Shown here in pieces: positions 58,350 to 64,000 of a DNA stretch of 64,000 nucleotides; position 1 is the stretch's first letter, and each line of letters opens with the position of its first letter. The notes under the pieces were generated by a model. That model did no database searches, was not told where the DNA came from, and saw only the letters and a list, made by a program, of their open reading frames with translations. The stretch lies in the NCBI GenBank assembly GCA_000827265.1, contig KN834749.1, positions 609,500 to 673,499 on the forward strand, read 5' to 3'. A program made the translations under genes and the position numbers. The stretch comes from Collybiopsis luxurians FD-317 M1. Its lineage: Eukaryota; Basidiomycota; Agaricomycetes; Agaricales; Omphalotaceae.

Positions 58350-58759
58350 GTATCAAAATGGTCGCAGATTTACTGGCACCCTGAAGGAATGGTAAGTCTC
58401 AGTTCATCCCAAGTTACATGCAATATATTAACTTTTGGACCCTTCTAGTATGTTTCGATCAAAGGCAGGGGCAAAATAGGCTCTGTTCTGAAGAACTGGC
58501 CCAAGCTTGATGAAGCCAGAATTGCTGTGGTCACGGATGGTATGGGGTGTTGCATTTCTAGTTACCACTCATCCATAACTTTTGCACAAGCTTTCATATT
58601 CTCAGTTTGGGACATCTTGGTGTCAACGGAATGGGTATCTCCACTGGCAAACTCTCCCTAAATGTGGCTGGAGCAGGGTATGAACCATTGACAAATGTGT
58701 TGAGGCTTTGAACTGAATCTTCATTAGAATCCACCCTCACTCAATGGTCCCAATATAGT
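58350..58759 (+). pseudogene. Malic enzyme gene fragment
   Basis: Joined across splice-like sites, the plus strand reads IYWHPEGM, then YVSIKGRGKIGSVLKNWPKL and DEARIAVVTDG (about 58450-58533), then LGHLGVNGMGISTGKLSLNV (about 58608-58668) and AGAGIHPHSMVPI with a TAG immediately after. This is the conserved core around VTDGxRILGLGDLGVNGMGI of malic enzyme, which decarboxylates malate to pyruvate. The expected SRILGLGD segment is damaged (a frame slip and several substitutions), and both ends of the protein are missing. It looks like a captured host gene fragment that has decayed in the island. Confidence 0.75.
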
Positions 58760-58958
58760 GACCTCAAGTTTCTACTTGGCCAACTACCACAGATACAGTC
58801 TGCAGATTGGTGGCAATCATTGCTGTAGAATGCATATATTTGACTATCTCCTGAGTAGCATCCTTTCCTTTTGTATTGCACAGTGTAATAATGGCAATTA
58901 GCCTGGTTGTATGATGAAGGTTTTGATTCCAGAAGGGTGTGTCCATTGTGAACGATCA

Positions 58959-59064
58959 CACAATCGATATGACTGGAATGCACAATCAATTTGACTGCGT
59001 GCACATTCAATACGAGCGAGTATACAATCAATGTGAGCAACTATACAATCAATATGACTGTAAA
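58959..59064. repeat. Degenerate tandem repeat, about five units of 21-22 bp
   Basis: Units start at about 58959, 58981, 59002, 59024 and 59045 with a shared core ACAATCAATNTGACTG. Further single copies or inverted versions of the core occur at about 59144-59161 and 59213-59230, giving some self-complementarity. The array is diverged, so likely old. Confidence 0.65.
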
Positions 59065-59159
59065 ACACCGTTCATGCCATTTCCACTTATCACTCAACTT
59101 GACAGTCATATGATTGCCAAGCACAATTATTTGGACAGGTATAGACAATCAACTTGACT

Positions 59160-61423
59160 GTTTTTTTTTGTGGTCAGGCTGATGGTTTTTTATTCCCGCA
59201 GTGTGTCGATTTACAGTCAAGTTGACTGTATCTCGTGGGCTCAACTGAGTAACTCAGTCAAGTTAATTGGCTTCTCTTCCTGTAGTGTTATGCAAGGTCC
59301 AAAGCACCCATCAACTGGTTCCCTCGCTTGTTCCTACATTCCCAGTCGCCTCTTTTTTTTTTTTCAATATTCTTTCCTCCTGTACATTTTTAAATAAAAA
59401 ATGTCAACCAGTCAACATTCAAGGCCTGAACAAAAAGCATGTAATACCTCAACAAAGACAGCTTCATCTTCCAAGTATATTACTACACCAGGTATATCAG
59501 TCGAAACCTGTTATTCATAATTTGACCAGAGTACAGGCAACATAATGGAATTTTGCAAACATAATATTGATTTCAATGATCCTCAATACCAAGCTGACCT
59601 CAAAGAGATATACAACGGATGCAACAATTTTAGAATTGGGTCTGTGAAAAAATGGTTACCAATGTTTGAGACAAAGATCAAGACATATGTCCCACCTTTT
59701 ATCCAGTTATATGTGAGCTGAAGAACTGCAAAAGGACATCTACAATAGAGGAGGAATCACTTCAACCATTTGACATTACCATGTTGGATGTTGAGGGCTA
59801 CAATAGACTCCTTGCACTTGAATATTCCTGAGATGACCCAGCAGGGGCAACCTTGCACTTCTCCATGTCCCTGGTTGTGACAAAATCCCACTGTACCAGT
59901 TGGCAAGCCATCCATATTCTCAGGAATTTCCCACCTGAATATGCTAAGACCTGGTTCTCTGAGCTTGGAGTTACTGACAATGGTTGTGTAGACCTCCTGG
60001 ATGGCAAACAAGGAGTTCTGGTCAATGCAGTGCACTATGCCCTATTGATCATTTACCAATCGTACAAGGGCAGTCGTCAGAATCTTTCCAACAAAATGTG
60101 TGCCCAGTTCTTCTGATTGGTGACTGACTATCTGGGTGCTCAAAATGAAGGCCCTCTTCATCTTTGGATTAGAGCTCGAAGTTGCCATCGCCGAGGGTGT
60201 AATTGCATGGACTACACAGTTGAAGTTGCACAAGGGTATGGAATACTGACAAAATGGCTGGTTAAAGGAGGATATTTGTATTCAATACCTGTCAAAAGCC
60301 TGCCGCTTTGCATAGAGTGTGTATTTGTAGACAGTAAGCTTTTAGATTGCCATTGATATGCCTCCATTTTTGATCAAGAACAGTTTTACAGAGGATGCAT
60401 TACCTTTGTACAGTAATGACCATCATCCTGTTGTAGTCCACTCGGGCCTCAGTCAAACTGTCGAAAGAGTAGATCCAAAAGTTTTGAAACTCATAGAGGA
60501 GCAGGTGATTCCTGCAATGTTTGTCGACGATCTGGAAGGCATCAAAAGCTGGAAAAAGAGTGAACAAGAGCATTTTTATTGAAGAGAGGGTAAGCTCAAT
60601 TCTATTTCATTATCGACTAAACTGATTTGCACCCAGTCCCAATTTTCACTGTGGTAGAAGAGCAATCAAAGTTCCAAGTCAGAGTTAGTGGTTCTCCTGA
60701 CCTCTGGAAGTCCCATGGTTACTGTTTGACAGGTCTCAATACCCAGTTAATGCTCGGTCTATGGCAGGACAGATCCAGAGCAGAAGAATTTCTCAGCCTT
60801 GCAAATAAAATTTTACTGGAAAGCAGAGAGTAAGTGTAAAATCTCAGGTGAATGAGATCCAATCTGATGTATCTCAGCTTGGTCATTACAGTCAAGTTGC
60901 TGGCTGTCCTTTGTAGTGCCGATCAGATTCCCGGAGTGCTTAAATGTGTTAAATCACAAGAATGCAGTCTCAAAGATGGTTGTGGGTTAATCCATCTGTG
61001 TCGTAATTGTGGATGTCCAGTCATATGCCAGGAAGCTGTTGTGTCATTTACTTGGGCATTCTGCATTACCTGTTATGTTTGTCATGTTTTATTTTTTTTT
61101 AAATGTCATTTTTTCTCAATTTCAATCTTCCAGGTCCAGAATTGCTGTCTGCAAGGTTACTGTAGACTTAGCCCCTTACAGAGGTCAATTCAAAAGTATT
61201 TATATTACAAAATTATATTACTTCCTGTTTAAGCAATTTGACTCTTAATGACTCCAACTGACTCTAGTTCTCTGAAAATATTTCTAATAATTAATTAAAT
61301 ATTTACTGGAAATTTCTTGAAACAGGAATGGCTCCTGACAGTGCCATCTTAGCAATTGCCAGAGATGCACAGGTGCCAACTTTGAGCAGTGAGTCCAAAT
61401 CAATAGGTCATTGGTGTTCCCCT
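59160..61423. other. Decayed coding-like sequence in the island
   Basis: Several protein-like frames on the plus strand (about 59544-59720; 59853-60113; 60358-60580; 60627-60833) follow one another with stops and frame changes between them. Fragments such as AKTWFSELGVTDNGCVDLLD, VHSGLSQTVERVDPKVLKLI and SGSPDLWKSHGYCLTGLNTQ look like real but broken coding sequence; a Cys-rich piece (CVKSQECSLKDGCGLIHLC) follows at about 60945. I do not recognise their families and could not assemble a gene. Confidence 0.4.
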
Positions 61424-63317
61424 CTACTCATAGTACTTGCTACAGCACACTTCAACCTAGCTGCTTGCCTGCAGGTAGCCCTCAAGGTGCCAAGGTACAC
61501 TTCTGTAATGAGAACATTCCTGAAAAATTGATTGCTATCAGGCAGTTGCTTTCTTTGAACAAGTCATGGCTTTGTTCCAGGTTGGGTTCAAAATTCATTG
61601 CCACATTCATGCTACTCACACTAGCAAATCAGATGCTGCCTACATATACATAGTCTGTGTGAATTGCTTCCTCCTTGTGCTCAGGATACTCACCAACAAA
61701 ACAGGTTGACAAACCAGAGAATAATTCCTAGCACCTTGACAACTCATACATATTCTGCTCTGACTGCAGCTCTCGAGGCTGAATCTGGAGTTATTCCAGC
61801 TTTGAACTGCGATGGAGATAATCTCAATGAGATTTATTGGTACTTTAATCTGCGTGGATCCATTATTGACAGTGAATTTGTAAGAATTTATGAGTATCAA
61901 TTTTCTCTTCCCTAAATGCTTTTTTGAACAGCGAATACAGCTGCTCCTGAGAAAGGTGATTGTCCTTCAAGCGGTATCAAATGGCTCCCGAAAGTAATTG
62001 CTTGACATTCTGAAGGCTATCCATATATGTAGTTCAATCCAGGTTACCCAGAATCACACATTGTATGCTAGTCCTTGGTCATGTAAATACATATTTTTTC
62101 CCTTTTAAGCAATTAGGTGCTAGTCTGCTGTAACCCTCTCTGCAAAATCAAGCCTTCAGATGCTAAGGATCAGGAAGTTTACTCTTGAGAATATACCTAA
62201 GTGCAGGTGCGATATTGAACAAGCTAAATTTTCTTGGGATTGCAATTTCCGCAGGAGTTGTTTCCTCCCGACCCCTTCTCTTTGCATCATCTATTAACCT
62301 CCAGCATTGGAACAGATAATTATGCTAGTGCTATCAGAGTCCGCTCAATGAATACTCCTGAGTTGGAGGTTCGGGGAGCCTTATTGCTATGGCTCAATGC
62401 GGTAGGGAGAGCGATAATGACTTGGACTTGAATTGATGTCTTCCATAATAGTATTTTACAGAATACACCTACCAATGCTTGCTCATTCCTGTTTGCCGTC
62501 CTTGACTAGCTCTGAGATATCTGGGTACACTGCTTCCTGGGCTACGCGTCGTCCGACCCTTCCCGCCGCGGCGTGAGCAGCCCTGAGCAGCCTGGACGGT
62601 CACCCTGGACTCAGGGTCTAGAATCTAGATCGGTAACATAGCCGAGCAAAATCCGATTTTGATTCGGCCGACCGGCAACGGACGGTTGATGCGCATCAGG
62701 GTGAACAGTATATATAGCACCGATTTTTAGATTTTCCTTGATTGAAAGCATGTCTTGTCCCAACTCTCTGTCGGATTTGCCTTCTGAACTCATTTGGGAA
62801 ATCCTTCGCTGGGCGACTCACTTTCCTGAAGCGTACAACACCTCATATACACCTTTTTGCAGCCCCGAATCGCAGGCCACTTGTCGAGATACTGCTCTCA
62901 GCTGCAGTCTAGTTTGTAGAGAATGGAGAGCTCTCGTCACCGAGTTCCTTTACAGGGATGTATGCATCGGGTACGGTCAAACCGCGCTCAAGGGTGCACT
63001 TTGCAACAAACAAGCCAGTAGGTTTGGTAGGTAGCGCATTTTCATTAGGGGGAAGTGACATTCTCATCATATTTCAGTTCGACGTGCTATACTCCCTTTC
63101 CAATACACTAGCACCCCATCATGGACTCCGAATCCCCTCCCTTCTGTCGAAATTCTCAAACTTTGCAATCATCTCGAAGTACTTATTCGTCCCCAGTCAC
63201 CGCCGTTCTCTGGCATTCCCCAGCAGTTTCAGTTTGAGGCAGACTCACTCCCTTTACCCTCCCTGAAGCGTCTGGAGTGGAATTACAACATCGCAGCTGA
63301 ACCATCTGGTGGTGTGA
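61424..63317. repeat. Direct repeat, right copy (1.9 kb host segment)
   Basis: Matches 47752-49646. Its left end breaks in the middle of ribonuclease T2 with unrelated island sequence before it; its right end continues correctly into the rest of the F-box gene. CpG losses are concentrated in its left (island-facing) part, while its right part keeps CpGs that are lost in the left copy. Confidence 0.93.
61431..62003 (+). pseudogene. 5'-truncated ribonuclease T2 fragment (right copy)
   Basis: Corresponds to the 3' half of the intact ribonuclease at 47046-48333. It lacks the signal region, both catalytic segments and the start. Remaining blocks are recognisable ([38 protein letters not shown]), with many G to A and C to T changes and ATG-to-ATA type substitutions (for example THTYSALTA retained but TYIW region altered). 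No promoter or start codon, so not expected to be functional. Confidence 0.92.
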
Positions 63318-63931
63318 ACTCCCTCGGAGCGACCCTTCAGAGCTGTTCCAATCTGGAGTACCTATCTATCGACAGTGTTCCTCGTTCTCCGGTGATTGAT
63401 CATCGCCCAGTTTCTCTTCCGTTCCTCTCGACCCTCTCTGTCTCCTCTCTGAGCGGCCAATTGATGTATCAGATTGTAAAATGGTTCCTACCCGCGCTGA
63501 AGCATCTAGTGTTGGGAGCTGTCAGTGTTCCCGATACCTCGTATCTTTGGGAAACCTACGGTGGGCAGATCGAGTCATTGGAACTAGGTAGACACGCCAG
63601 CTTCCTCGTTCGGGACGTCATTTCATCGGCACTTGAAAACTGCCTTTACTTGCAAGAACTAAACTATCACTTGTTCTTCACCCTTCCGCCCATAGTTCAC
63701 GAAGCACATGAGTCTATACATACTATTGGCTTACATGCTGCTCAAAACCTCATGTTTTCGCCTGAAGATAATTGGGTACTGGTCGAAAAGCATTTCGCCG
63801 TCCTTATCGAATATCTTCCCTCTCTCCGTACCGTTCAACTCTTTGGAAACTGGGATTCAATACTCGGAGATTCCCGTTTTGCACCAATCTATACTCAATT
63901 ACGCGAACGCGGTTGTGAACTGGTATTTTGA
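62750..63931 (+). CDS. F-box/LRR-type protein, intact
   Basis: Two exons split by an intron of about 50 nt (about 63029-63077) joining ASRFG to the second exon at VRRAILPFQYT. The F-box is LPSELIWEILRWATHFPEAY with SCSLVCREWRALVTEFLYRD. The rest is LRR-like: VEILKLCNHLEVLIRP, LPSLKRLEWNYN, SNLEYLSIDSVP, LKHLVLGAVSV, ESLELGRHASF, LPSLRTVQLFGNWDSILGDS, ending RGCELVF at TGA 63929-63931. It belongs to the large agaricomycete class of F-box proteins that probably recruit substrates to SCF ligases. The first 570 bases lie in the 1.9 kb repeat, and the left copy of the gene is dead. Confidence 0.85.
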
Positions 63932-64000
63932 TTTCATGTTATTGCATCTGCTTTGCTTGCTTTACCCATAAACTATAGACTAAAACACTTAGATTTCAAG

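Larger units (their letters stand above)
49647..61423. mobile_element. Repeat-bracketed, CpG-poor island with TET/JBP genes
   Basis: 11.8 kb inserted between the two 1.9 kb direct repeats. It contains one intact unknown gene, two TET/JBP-like oxygenase genes, a 308 bp direct repeat, a broken malic-enzyme fragment, a short tandem repeat and decayed frames. CpG is visibly rare over long stretches (for example 57001-57060 has none). TET/JBP genes in mushroom genomes are known to associate with Kyakuja-Dileera-Zisupton DNA transposons; I did not find a transposase here, so the mobile nature of the whole is inferred. The exact excision ends and terminal repeats of any single element could not be placed. 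Confidence 0.6.

Noticed and set aside
49647..61423. CRISPR, integron or operon-like structures in the island
   Set aside because: The DNA is eukaryotic with spliceosomal introns; the only tandem repeat lacks spacers.
47752..63317. The 1.9 kb direct repeats as LTRs of a retrotransposon
   Set aside because: They contain parts of two host genes that continue correctly into the outer flanks, lack LTR-type ends, and enclose no reverse transcriptase or integrase.
47752..63317. Classic repeat-induced point mutation (RIP) as the cause of decay
   Set aside because: Changes are concentrated at CpG, not CpA, and are asymmetric between halves of the copies; RIP would be expected to hit both copies along their whole length.

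Overview
The window is nuclear DNA of a filamentous basidiomycete, most likely a mushroom-forming agaricomycete. The grounds are dense genes with many 50-60 nt GT-AG introns, basidiomycete-style gene families, an intron-containing nuclear tRNA-Leu, and TET/JBP-type oxygenase genes of the kind expanded with transposons in mushroom genomes. Gene models were built by hand from reading frames and splice signals, so exon edges are proposals. No database was searched.

Positions 1-48333 form a gene-rich euchromatic arm. In order: the 3' part of a RAD5/HLTF-type repair ATPase-ubiquitin ligase; a bHLH factor; an MFS transporter; a second, inverted bHLH paralogue sharing a promoter with a Zn2Cys6 protein; tRNA-Leu(AAG); a basic-secretory-protein peptidase; the cohesin loader SCC4/MAU2; the RNA polymerase II CTD phosphatase FCP1; an APH-type kinase; eEF2; sterol C5-desaturase; the osmosensor SHO1; an NRAMP metal transporter; a four-helix membrane protein; an RNF10/MAG2 RING protein divergent from WBP11; an F-box/LRR protein; a PhzF-family protein; a kinase-like protein; an FAD monooxygenase; a HIT hydrolase; and ribonuclease T2. 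Most are housekeeping genes with no operon-like logic. The organised contacts are short divergent promoters (bHLH/Zn2Cys6, BSP/SCC4, MAG2/WBP11, monooxygenase/HIT).

Positions 49647-61423 are a different landscape: few genes, decayed reading frames, few CpG dinucleotides by eye, and a pair of minus-strand TET/JBP-like 2-oxoglutarate/Fe(II) oxygenase genes. Each lies convergent to an intact acidic gene of unknown function or to a duplicate of that gene's 3' end. The island also holds a broken malic-enzyme fragment and a degenerate 21-22 bp tandem repeat. It is bracketed by two direct copies of a 1.9 kb host segment (47752-49646 and 61424-63317). The left copy completes ribonuclease T2 and carries a dead F-box gene. 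The right copy carries a dead ribonuclease fragment and completes an intact F-box gene.

The most interesting observations are these. (1) The RAD5 Walker A region appears to be assembled across a 5 nt and a 3 nt micro-exon. (2) The two 1.9 kb repeats have decayed reciprocally by CpG to TpG/CpA change on their island-facing sides, including a CGA to TGA nonsense codon. (3) The TET/JBP genes, whose family acts on methylated bases, carry in-frame TGA codons of the same type.
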